Shown here piece after piece: positions 7,463 to 13,996 of a DNA stretch of 23,112 bases. The stretch's first letter is position 1. Each line of letters opens with the position of its first letter. The position numbers and the translations under genes were made by a program. The DNA comes from CAZELM01 sp964512995 (GTDB lineage Bacteria > CSSED10-310), in NCBI GenBank assembly GCA_964512995.1, contig CAZELM010000062.1:1-23112 (forward strand), written 5' to 3'. The notes below the pieces were generated by a model. The model searched no databases and was not told where the DNA came from. It saw nothing but the letters and a program-made list of their open reading frames with translations.

Positions 7463-8602
7463 ATGAACAACTCCCTGAATATGCTTCATGAATATCTGCT
7501 TCATATGAAATCACTGCGTGCCTCGGATCTGTTTCTCCGGGCGGGTAAATTCCCTGCCTATCGGATCGATGGTCGTATTGAGCGGACATCACTCACGCCA
7601 CCAACAGAAAATGCGCTGAAGGAAACACTCAAACAGATACTGACACCAATCGCACTTCAGCGATTCCAATCAGAAGGGGATCTCGATGTGGCATATACTG
7701 TACCGGGAAATGCGAGGTTCCGGATCAACGTTTTCCTGCATGGTGGTTCGATCGGATTGGTGGCGCGGTTGATTCCTTTGGGAGCGGTCGATTTTACACC
7801 GTTGCATCTTCCGCATGCTGTCCTGGAACTGGTCGATGCCCCGAGTGGCTTATTACTTGTTGTCGGTCCCACAGGATGCGGTAAAAGTACAACACTGGCA
7901 GCTCTGGTCCATCATCTGAACGCGACCCGGAATGCCCATATTGTCACCATCGAAGATCCCATCGAGTTTGTGCATGAAGAGATCCAGTCGTTAGTTCATC
8001 AGCGGGTGGTCGGATATGATACCCGTTCCTTTGCTGTCGCACTCCGTCATGTAGTCCGGCAAAATCCCGATATCATCATGATCGGGGAGATGCGGGATCA
8101 GGATACGGTACAGACCGCTTTGTCTGCTGCGTTGACCGGGCATCTGATTCTGAGCACATTGCATACCACGAATGTGGTTCAGTCGATCGATCGGATTTTG
8201 TCTTATTTTCCTCCGGAAGCTCAGCAGCAGGCTCGGGCTGATCTCGCGAACACACTGGTGGGAATTGTGTCGATGCGGTTGCTCCCACGCCTGGGCGGCA
8301 CAGGCCGGATCCCTGCCGTGGAAATACTCCGCGGAACCCCGACCATTCGCAGAATTCTCCTGGAAGGACACTCCGCAGAGCTTTACGATATCATGAAACG
8401 AAGTAACGACTTTGGGATGTGTACATTCAATCAGTCATTGGTGAGGCTGTGCCGGGAAGGGTGGCTGGATCCACGAATTGCGGTACAGATTGCTCCAAAT
8501 CCCGATGAATTCCGATTGAATATGGAAGGTATGTTTACGGGTATTGACTCCATTGATCTAAGAACAGAATTATGTGACCACAAGGAGGAATCGTCGTGGT
8601 GA
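7463..8602 (+). CDS. PilT/PilU-type pilus retraction ATPase, first copy
   Basis: Secretion ATPase of the GspE/PilT family, 379 aa from the ATG at 7463. An earlier in-frame ATG at 7424 would add 13 hydrophobic residues and has no better ribosome site. It has the PilT-like N-terminal domain (ASDLFLRAG), Walker A GPTGCGKST (residues 135-143), Asp box HIVTIEDPIEFVHEE, Walker B IIMIGEMRD and His box STLHTTN, followed by the conserved QQARADLANTLVGIVSMRLLPR region. Such proteins form cytoplasmic hexamers that depolymerise type IV pili. The Walker A has Cys where the usual residue is Ser (GPTGSGKT/S), a mild substitution. The tail (MCTFNQSLVRLCREGWLD) is more PilU-like than PilT-like. It overlaps the next ATPase gene by 7 bp, so the two are translated together. 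No pilB, pilC or pilin genes are in the window. Confidence 0.9.
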   Translation: MNNSLNMLHEYLLHMKSLRASDLFLRAGKFPAYRIDGRIERTSLTPPTENALKETLKQILTPIALQRFQSEGDLDVAYTVPGNARFRINVFLHGGSIGLVARLIPLGAVDFTPLHLPHAVLELVDAPSGLLLVVGPTGCGKSTTLAALVHHLNATRNAHIVTIEDPIEFVHEEIQSLVHQRVVGYDTRSFAVALRHVVRQNPDIIMIGEMRDQDTVQTALSAALTGHLILSTLHTTNVVQSIDRILSYFPPEAQQQARADLANTLVGIVSMRLLPRLGGTGRIPAVEILRGTPTIRRILLEGHSAELYDIMKRSNDFGMCTFNQSLVRLCREGWLDPRIAVQIAPNPDEFRLNMEGMFTGIDSIDLRTELCDHKEESSW

Positions 8603-9783
8603 ACGAGCAGACCCCGGATCGCATCAAGCAACTCAGCGGAAATGATAAACTCAATATGAAAACCCTGTTCGAATACTCCGCGGAGGTCGGTGCCAGTGAT
8701 TTGCTGATCACCTCGAATTCGCCACCCATCGTCCGCGTTGATGGCGAGCTGTATCCGATCATGAAAAGCCGGTTTACTCCAGAAAACACCAAACGTCTCA
8801 TCTGGAGTTTATTGAATGAGACACAGCAGGAGATGTTCGAACGGAAACGGGAACTGGATTTCTCTTTGAGCGTGACCGGTAATCTGCGATTTCGTGCAAA
8901 TCTGTACTTTCAGAAAGGTACGGTTGCCGGCGCATTCCGGCTGATCCCTCGGGTGATTCCGTCCATGGAGGAATTGGGATTACCGACAATCATCAGAACA
9001 TTGTCTTTGAAAACGAATGGACTGATCCTCATGACCGGACCCACCGGATCCGGAAAGACAACGACCATGGCGAGCATGATCGATCTGATCAACCGGACTC
9101 GGCGTTGTCACATCGTGACCGTGGAAGACCCCATTGAATTTGTTCATGACAATAAAGCCAGTATTGTCGATCAGCGGGAGGTTTATGCCGACACACTCTC
9201 GTTCGCCAATGCGCTGAAGTATGTGCTTCGGGAAACACCGGATGTCATTCTCGTCGGAGAGATGCGGGATCTGGAAACAATCGCAGCCGCATTGACAGCC
9301 GCAGAGACCGGGCATCTGGTAATCGCGACATTGCATACAAACGATGCCATACAATCCATCGATCGAATCATCGATGTGTTCCCTCCCCATCATCATGATC
9401 AGATCCGGATCCAGTTGTCATTTTCACTTCTGGCCGTGATCGCTCAGCAACTGGTCCCGCGTGCAGATGGAAAAGGACGGGTTCTGGCTACAGAAATCCT
9501 GATAAAAAATGCGGCGGTTGCCAATCATATCCGGGAAGGCAAAACACACCAGACGCACACGATTCTGGAAACAGGACGGGCAGATGGCATGATGACGATG
9601 GATCAGCGTTTGAAGGAACTGTGCGAAGCAGGTCTCATAACACCCGAAGAAGCCATGCGCCGGGCCTCGAATCAATCTGTTTTGAAGGAGTTGAAGCGGA
9701 TGCAGGGCATGCAGCGCGACACCGTACAGCAGGAAGCATTCCATCGATTTCAATCATCATCATCGAGTAACAACACAAAATAA
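8596..9783 (+). CDS. PilT-type pilus retraction ATPase, second copy
   Basis: This 395-aa protein starts at a GTG (8596) with a strong AAGGAGG seven bases upstream; a second GTG follows directly at 8599. It overlaps the end of the first ATPase gene by 7 bp. Motifs: ASDLLITSNSPPIVRVDG in the N-terminal domain, Walker A GPTGSGKTT (148-156), Asp box HIVTVEDPIEFVHDN, Walker B VILVGEMRD (217-225), and His box ATLHTND. The C-terminus has the PilT-like GMMTMDQRLKELCEAGLIT. Compared with its neighbour it keeps the canonical Walker A. A tandem PilT/PilU pair is common in type IV pilus systems, where one ATPase is often the main retraction motor and the other accessory; which is which here is inference. 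The last residues (SSSSSNNTK) are low complexity. No terminator with a T-tract follows. Confidence 0.92.
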   Translation: MVNEQTPDRIKQLSGNDKLNMKTLFEYSAEVGASDLLITSNSPPIVRVDGELYPIMKSRFTPENTKRLIWSLLNETQQEMFERKRELDFSLSVTGNLRFRANLYFQKGTVAGAFRLIPRVIPSMEELGLPTIIRTLSLKTNGLILMTGPTGSGKTTTMASMIDLINRTRRCHIVTVEDPIEFVHDNKASIVDQREVYADTLSFANALKYVLRETPDVILVGEMRDLETIAAALTAAETGHLVIATLHTNDAIQSIDRIIDVFPPHHHDQIRIQLSFSLLAVIAQQLVPRADGKGRVLATEILIKNAAVANHIREGKTHQTHTILETGRADGMMTMDQRLKELCEAGLITPEEAMRRASNQSVLKELKRMQGMQRDTVQQEAFHRFQSSSSSNNTK

Positions 9784-9983
9784 GATGCTGTAGAATCATT
9801 CGAGAGAGTTCCAGTAGCGAATTCAGAATCGTGGGAATGATTGGGAGGCGTTAAAGACATGATGCCAGATGAAAGTGAACAACCTTGTATCAATGTTCAG
9901 AAGTAATACCGTCCTTCTAAATGGCAAACCGATTAGTTTTGACACAGCGCAAATGGTGATTCAACAGTGAGGGATTCTATAAA
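9784..9983 (+). other. intergenic region after the pilT pair, with possible tiny ORFs
   Basis: An 8-bp inverted repeat AATCATTC/GAATGATT (9794-9801 and 9835-9842) has no T-tract and is not a convincing terminator. Two very small overlapping ORFs exist: 15 codons from ATG 9859 with GGGAGG ten bases upstream, and 33 codons from ATG 9869 to TGA 9970, whose product ends NGKPISFDTAQMVIQQ. Neither is recognisable. TTGACA occurs at 9938-9943 without an acceptable -10 box. The likely ribosome site of the following gene is GAGGG ten bases before 9984. Confidence 0.4.
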
Positions 9984-11744
9984 ATGAAAATGATACATCA
10001 ACAAATGAACATCAATCTGGGAACGATTCTGGGGATCATCTGGTTCTTTCCGTTTAGTTTTGTACAGGCGGATGTGGATTTTACATTCACCGTGACATGT
10101 GACCAGCGCAACTTTTCCGGTCCGGGACATTATGACACGTCTCTTTATTATCGGGGAGCCTGCGAGGCGATTCATTCCGTTGGGAGAGGGGCATTCATGA
10201 TCAGTCCGGGAGATATTGATCCACCGTGGGATGTATACTGGACCATTCAGCAATACATTGGAAGTGACTACATCTGGTATCCAGTCATCGGGAATCATGA
10301 AAGTGAAACTCCGGAAGATATGGTTTGGCTGCGTGCATTCAATCCCGATGGCTATTCTTTGCCGAATATCGTCAATATTGGACCACAGGGTTCGGAGGAG
10401 ACCACATACTCATTCGATTATGAAAACACACATTTTGTGGTGATCAATGAATATTTCGATGGAGTTTCCGATGTCGGGACAAATGGCGATGTTGTGGATG
10501 CATTGTATGACTGGCTGGTGGCGGATCTTTCTTCAACCGAAAAACCGCATATTTTTGTTATTGGACATGAACCAGCTTTTCCGCAGCCGGATGCGGATAA
10601 TGGCAGAGAACGGCATATGGATGACAGCCTCAATGTGCATCCGGAAAATCGCGATCGATTCTGGGCTTTACTGGCAGAATTCAATGTAAGGGGTTATCTA
10701 TGTGGTCATACACATAATTACAGCATGGTTCAGATCGATGGTGTATGGCAAATGGATGCAGGTCACGCCAGGGGAGTGGGAGATACCGGAGCTCAGAGTA
10801 CATTCGTTGTAATCCATGTCACGGATGATGATGTGACATACGAAACATACCGGGATAATTATCAGGGCGGACCTTACACGATTTTACATTCCGGAAGCTT
10901 TCTGGATATCGCCACCCCGTTACCCACTCCCTCTGTCACCCCACCGGAAACACCCACTCCCTCTGTCACCTTGACGCCCACCAGCACTCCCATTTCTGGA
11001 ACCGATCTTCTCATCCAACCCGGTTCCCTATGGCGGTATCTGGATGATGGATCGGATCAGGGTACCGCCTGGGTTTCATCGGAGTTTGATGACTCCGCCT
11101 GGGCATCCGGGAACGCTCAATTTGGGTATGGGGACGGTGATGAAGCAACGGTTGTTGGGTTCGGTCCGGATCCAGGAAATAAATATATCACGACATATTT
11201 TCGGCATCGGTTCACTGTGAATGGTTTATCCAGCATAAATTCCATCCGTCTGGGTATTTTGAGAGATGATGGCGCTGTAGTGTTTGTCAACGGTATGGAA
11301 GTGCTTCGGACGAATATGCCATCCGGGTCGATCAATTATCAAACACTGGCGGTGTATGTTGTGGGTGATGCGGAGGAGAATCAATATTTCGCGACTCCAT
11401 TGGAACCCGCTTTATTGGTTGAAGGTGAAAATGTGATTGCAGTCGAAATCCATCAGATCCATGGAGCCAGTTCTGATTTGGGATTTGATTTGTACATCGA
11501 TACAAATCCACCGACACCTACTCCCATTCCACAATGCATTCATAATGGTGACATCGATCAGAATCAGATTATTACGACAGGGGATGCACAGAACACATTC
11601 TTTATCATTTTTGGATATATCGTTCCTACATACTCGGAGGCGTGTTCGGCGGATTGTAATGATGATGGGGAGGTCACGGCAGGAGATGCTCAGACTATTT
11701 TTGCAGCCTCATTGGAAATGGGTTCTTGTGTCGAGCCGGTCTGA
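9984..11744 (+). CDS. secreted calcineurin-like metallophosphoesterase with dockerin-like C-terminus
   Basis: This 586-aa protein has a signal peptide (residues 1-29, cleavage after FVQA). The catalytic domain (30-305) carries the dinuclear metal motifs of calcineurin-like phosphoesterases: Asp40, GD (76-77), GNHE (103-106), GHEP (194-197) and GHTH (241-244). A Pro/Thr linker (about 312-336), encoded partly by a 30-bp direct repeat, leads to a beta-sandwich domain (340-508) that looks like a carbohydrate- or surface-binding module. After a second Pro/Thr linker comes a dockerin-type I-like module with two 12-residue calcium loops, D523-x-D525-x-N527-x-I-x-x-x-x-D534 and D557-x-N559-x-D561-G-x-V-x-x-x-D568, and four cysteines (518, 554, 558, 582). 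The substrate is unknown (phosphomonoester, phosphodiester or nucleotide). It has its own ribosome site and ends 25 bp from the convergent GNAT gene. No cohesin domain is visible in this window, so the dockerin partner is unknown. Confidence 0.85.
   Translation: MKMIHQQMNINLGTILGIIWFFPFSFVQADVDFTFTVTCDQRNFSGPGHYDTSLYYRGACEAIHSVGRGAFMISPGDIDPPWDVYWTIQQYIGSDYIWYPVIGNHESETPEDMVWLRAFNPDGYSLPNIVNIGPQGSEETTYSFDYENTHFVVINEYFDGVSDVGTNGDVVDALYDWLVADLSSTEKPHIFVIGHEPAFPQPDADNGRERHMDDSLNVHPENRDRFWALLAEFNVRGYLCGHTHNYSMVQIDGVWQMDAGHARGVGDTGAQSTFVVIHVTDDDVTYETYRDNYQGGPYTILHSGSFLDIATPLPTPSVTPPETPTPSVTLTPTSTPISGTDLLIQPGSLWRYLDDGSDQGTAWVSSEFDDSAWASGNAQFGYGDGDEATVVGFGPDPGNKYITTYFRHRFTVNGLSSINSIRLGILRDDGAVVFVNGMEVLRTNMPSGSINYQTLAVYVVGDAEENQYFATPLEPALLVEGENVIAVEIHQIHGASSDLGFDLYIDTNPPTPTPIPQCIHNGDIDQNQIITTGDAQNTFFIIFGYIVPTYSEACSADCNDDGEVTAGDAQTIFAASLEMGSCVEPV
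10922..10970 (+). repeat. 30-bp-period direct repeat in the Pro/Thr linker
   Basis: An exact 19-bp sequence occurs at 10922-10940 and again at 10952-10970. It encodes PTPSVT twice in the linker of the phosphoesterase. Short duplications like this are usual in Pro/Thr linkers and allow length change by slippage. Confidence 0.85.
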
Positions 11745-11769
11745 ACCGCTCGGGAGATCCGGTCAACTG

Positions 11770-12702
11770 TCAGAATTCCATCGATGACCCTGACCGAGTG
11801 ACAGATCCTTTCCATATCCATTCCATATAATGTGCATCTTCCAGGCAATGATGATCGATGAATAGCTGTTTCATGGCGGAGTTTTGAACGGTGCAGCCGC
11901 CATGATAGACAAGACCGCCCTGGGATCGCATCATAGTGAATCCATGACGATGTACCCATTTACCGAGTCCCTTGTTTCGCATGGATGAAATCAATCCCAT
12001 GTAAGTGATTCGTGACCATCCATCTTCGGGAGAGACTTGAGCAATCACCAGAGCGACAGGTTCGCTTCCAAGGTATCCGATATGAACACAGTCGTGACCT
12101 GTCGTCAGATCCGGTTCAGAAAGATATGTCCTGAGGAGAACTTCCGGGTTATCGTCCGGATCATAATCTGTTGCTTCTTCTGAAACACGTCTGAAAAGAG
12201 TCACAGTCGTTTCCAGACCAACCTCTTCCATATTTCTCCAGGTGAATGGTGTCCCGATATCATCGGGAAGATTGACAATCTCTGCCCGATATTCGACGCG
12301 TTCGCCAAGTTTTCTGAAACCGGCTCGCGCCAACGCCAGACCATATTCGTTGAAAAATACGGTCATATTGATCCGGGTAAAGAGTTGTCGGGCAACCAAT
12401 CGATGAGCGCGTTCTACGGCTTCGAAGATGAGTTGTGTGGCGGAAACCCGCTGCTCATTGGATATTCCCCTTGCGGTGATCAATTCTGAAAGAATATATA
12501 GCTTTTCTCCAAGTGGCACTAGCCGCAAACACGCAATGACATTTCCGAGTGGATCATCCATTATGAACGTGTCTGCAAAAAAGCGTTGTCCTGATGCAAA
12601 ACTTTTCTGCAACCGTTTTAACATTTGTGATTTTTTCAGCTCTGTGAGATTCGGTTCCCGTAAAAGTAGATAGTCTTCCAGGCGTTCGGGTGTGAGCTGC
12701 AA
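11770..12702 (-). CDS. GNAT-family acetyltransferase, two-domain
   Basis: This 310-aa protein starts at a TTG (12702) with AGGAGG six bases upstream, a strong site that outweighs the rare start codon. The C-terminal half is a clear GNAT fold: a beta-4 strand ITYMGLISS, then the acetyl-CoA pyrophosphate loop MRNKGLGKW (241-249, the R-x-x-G-x-G/A motif), then motif B NSAMKQLF near 274-281. The N-terminal half (about 20-150) resembles a degenerate GNAT domain, with AIVIACLRLVP-like beta strands (NVIACLRLVP) and FFNEYGLALARAGFRKLGE near 116-134, so this is probably a tandem-GNAT protein with one active domain. The substrate is unknown. It is convergent with the phosphoesterase gene and is transcribed away from the noncoding region. 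Its likely promoter is an extended -10 element at 12841-12833 with a palindrome just upstream. Confidence 0.75.
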   Translation of the reverse strand: MQLTPERLEDYLLLREPNLTELKKSQMLKRLQKSFASGQRFFADTFIMDDPLGNVIACLRLVPLGEKLYILSELITARGISNEQRVSATQLIFEAVERAHRLVARQLFTRINMTVFFNEYGLALARAGFRKLGERVEYRAEIVNLPDDIGTPFTWRNMEEVGLETTVTLFRRVSEEATDYDPDDNPEVLLRTYLSEPDLTTGHDCVHIGYLGSEPVALVIAQVSPEDGWSRITYMGLISSMRNKGLGKWVHRHGFTMMRSQGGLVYHGGCTVQNSAMKQLFIDHHCLEDAHYMEWIWKGSVTRSGSSMEF

Positions 12703-12832
12703 GAGGATCCTCCTTTCTTTGTCGACTCAGGAAACAATCGAAATCGAGTGATTGATCATGCACTTCCGAGTTTACTGTTTTCCATCCTGTATTTTTATTG
12801 TCTTTCTTTCCCCATTCATGATCTTCGGGATC

Positions 12833-12881
12833 ATCATACCATGTTAGATGTGGATTGAGCCAGATGTTTTATTGATAAAAC
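12833..12881 (-). promoter_or_regulatory. extended -10 promoter and upstream palindrome for the GNAT gene
   Basis: On the minus strand TGGTATGAT (12841-12833) is an extended -10 element with a poor -35 box. The same TGGTATGAT occurs in the promoter of the SGNH gene at 19179-19187 on the other strand. Upstream, GTTTTAT-TG-ATAAAAC (12866-12881) is a perfect 7+2+7 palindrome centred about 47 bp before the expected start point, an activator-like position. A further hairpin ATGATC-N5-GATCAT (12818-12834) covers the predicted start region. The leader to the TTG start is about 120 nt. Confidence 0.4.
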
Positions 12882-13224
12882 AATGCAGGTAGTGCGAGGA
12901 TCACCAGTGTTTAGAGAAATGGGATCAGGGACAGATCGGATCTTACGAACGTCTGGGATATGACAGAAGGTCGTCCATATCGATGTCAAATTTGATGTCA
13001 CATTTTTATTGTTTTTCTGATATGGACAGAATTGAGTCAATTTTTGCTGTGTTTTTGATTTGAGGATCGGTAAAAATTCATGTGAATATGATGATCTGAG
13101 ATAGTAATCCCTTTGATACTGCGAATGTCTCGACATTTTTGCCTTGCTCAGACGTATTCCTGTTACGTGGAGGTCGTAATCGTACGATGATAGAGGAGTA
13201 AATGACATCGGCTCAAGGAAAGCG
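12882..13224. promoter_or_regulatory. noncoding region with dyads upstream of the sigma-54 promoter
   Basis: No protein gene is supported here. Several dyads lie upstream of the sigma-54 promoter: TCAAATTTGA (12986-12995), flanked by direct ATGTCA copies at 12983 and 12995; ATTCA-TG-TGAAT (13076-13087); AATGTC-TC-GACATT (13124-13137); and ATCGTACGAT (13179-13188). Relative to a start near 13251 their centres are at about -260, -170, -120 and -68. The -120 and -170 positions are typical for an enhancer-binding protein. The dyads do not share one obvious consensus, so which of them is a binding site is open. Confidence 0.35.
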
Positions 13225-13240
13225 TGGTACGGTTATTGCT
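13225..13240 (+). promoter_or_regulatory. sigma-54 (RpoN) promoter
   Basis: TGGTACG-GTTA-TTGCT matches the consensus TGGCACG-rNNN-TTGCW at 12 of 13 informative positions; the only mismatch is T for C in the -24 box. The invariant GG and GC are present at exactly the right distance. The start point would be a G near 13251. By rough hand estimate, assuming equal base frequencies, about 0.1 such matches are expected by chance in both strands of the whole window, and far fewer in this gap and orientation. It points into the hairpin-rich noncoding segment that ends in a strong terminator, and a sigma-54 activator gene follows. Confidence 0.6.
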
Positions 13241-13250
13241 ATGTTAATAG

Positions 13251-13625
13251 GTGGCGCATGAATCAACTTGGGTTGAAGTGAGCAATCGATATCAACGAGT
13301 TGTAAGCGGGGGTGATGATGTGAGAAGTGATTCAAGATGATCCAAGATGTCTGAATCACGATAGCTTGAATGATTAGATTGGATGGAAGATCAACTTGTT
13401 GTTTGTAACACCTTATGGTATCGAGATGATTGGGGTCGATTGACTTGATGGCGATGGAGACAGTGAATGGTGATTCAGGGTAATGTGGGATTAGCTTGAA
13501 TCACATCAGATCGAGTCTGATGAAGCGTGGGAAGAATTTTGAGGTTATCCCGAGTCAGTACTTCCTCTAATATTGACTTCTCCGTGATAGCTCCGGATCA
13601 AAACATGATCCGGAGTTTTCTTTTT
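13251..13625 (+). ncRNA. candidate structured noncoding RNA, about 370 nt, sigma-54 dependent
   Basis: The segment runs from the predicted sigma-54 start to a strong intrinsic terminator and is full of stops in all frames. From 13261 to 13560 I count about 91 G and 36 C, a strand bias unlike the genes around it. Perfect hairpins: TCAAC/GTTGA (13263-13276), GTGATTCA/TGAATCAC (13327-13359), the same stem again (13470-13504), CATCAGA-TCGAG-TCTGATG (13504-13522), ATCGA/TCGAT (13420-13440) and the terminator stem. Short dyads of the form ATCAAC-N2-4-GTTG occur three times (13262, 13291, 13390). Because the GTGATTCA stem is used twice, alternative pairing is possible. Pyrimidine stretches CTTCCTC (13561-13567) and CTTCTCC (13577-13583) could pair with ribosome binding sites. 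It resembles no RNA family I recognise (not tmRNA, RNase P, SRP or 6S). Expression is inferred, not shown. Confidence 0.5.
13591..13625 (+). terminator. strong Rho-independent terminator of the candidate RNA
   Basis: CTCCGGATCA (13591-13600) pairs perfectly with TGATCCGGAG (13606-13615) around the 5-nt loop AAACA and is followed by TTTTCTTTTT. It is the best terminator in the window. No protein gene on the plus strand lies upstream of it until the phosphoesterase ending at 11744, which is separated by the opposing GNAT gene, so the terminated transcript should be noncoding. Confidence 0.9.
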
Positions 13626-13996
13626 ATAAGATGCAGGATAATGGCGATTTGGACACTATTTTCGCTAAAATGGTTTTTCATTACTGCGTGCAGCATGTGA
13701 CATAGACCAGAACAACCTTTTCATTAGACCAATGGAAATGTACCAATGCTTTCATAATTTCGCGAGGCTTGTGTCTCATTTTATTGACACGTTCCGCAGC
13801 CGTTCGGTCATTTTCGGATCAAGTAAGTAATAGTTGTATGATCGCAATTAGAAGAGTATGGCCTCAAGCCGAAAACAATTGTATGATTTGTTCTGGAATT
13901 GATTACAGGGATGCTCGTCAGACCGGACCTGATTTCGCGGTAAAGAGTTTCTGAGGAACGGAGTAAAGATGTGTATGATAAATGAAGGAGTTTTTG
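13626..13996 (+). other. intergenic leader of the sigma-54 activator gene
   Basis: No gene is seen. TTGACA at 13784-13789 lacks a good -10 box at 17-18 bp and overlaps a small dyad GTGTC/GACAC (13771-13790). The sequence TTGTATGAT occurs twice, at 13834-13842 and 13879-13887, each holding a 5/6 match to the -10 hexamer but without a good -35 box. The ribosome site AAGGAG (13985-13990) lies six bases before the start at 13997. Confidence 0.4.

Noticed and set aside
9794..9842. Inverted repeat AATCATTC/GAATGATT as terminator of the pilT pair
   Set aside because: The arms are only 8 bp with a 33-nt loop and no T-tract follows.
12834..13208. 124-codon ORF on the minus strand
   Set aside because: The product is low in structure and rich in Ser, Thr and Lys with no motif, there is no good ribosome site, and it covers the presumed activator-binding dyads.
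13202..13261. 19-codon ORF (MTSAQGKRGTVIAMLIGGA) with GAGGAG just before it
   Set aside because: The ribosome-site spacing is only 3 nt, and the ORF lies across the sigma-54 promoter, mostly upstream of its start point, so that transcript would not contain it.
13251..13625. Candidate RNA as tmRNA, RNase P RNA, SRP RNA or 6S RNA
   Set aside because: I found none of their hallmark segments (no CCA-type acceptor end with a T-loop, no RNase P core motifs, no SRP tetraloop helix, no single long 6S-type bulged hairpin).
13650..13670. TGGACAC-N5-TCGCT resembling a sigma-54 promoter before the activator gene
   Set aside because: The distance between the GG and GC elements is 1 bp too long and both boxes have mismatches; RpoN promoters do not tolerate spacing changes well.
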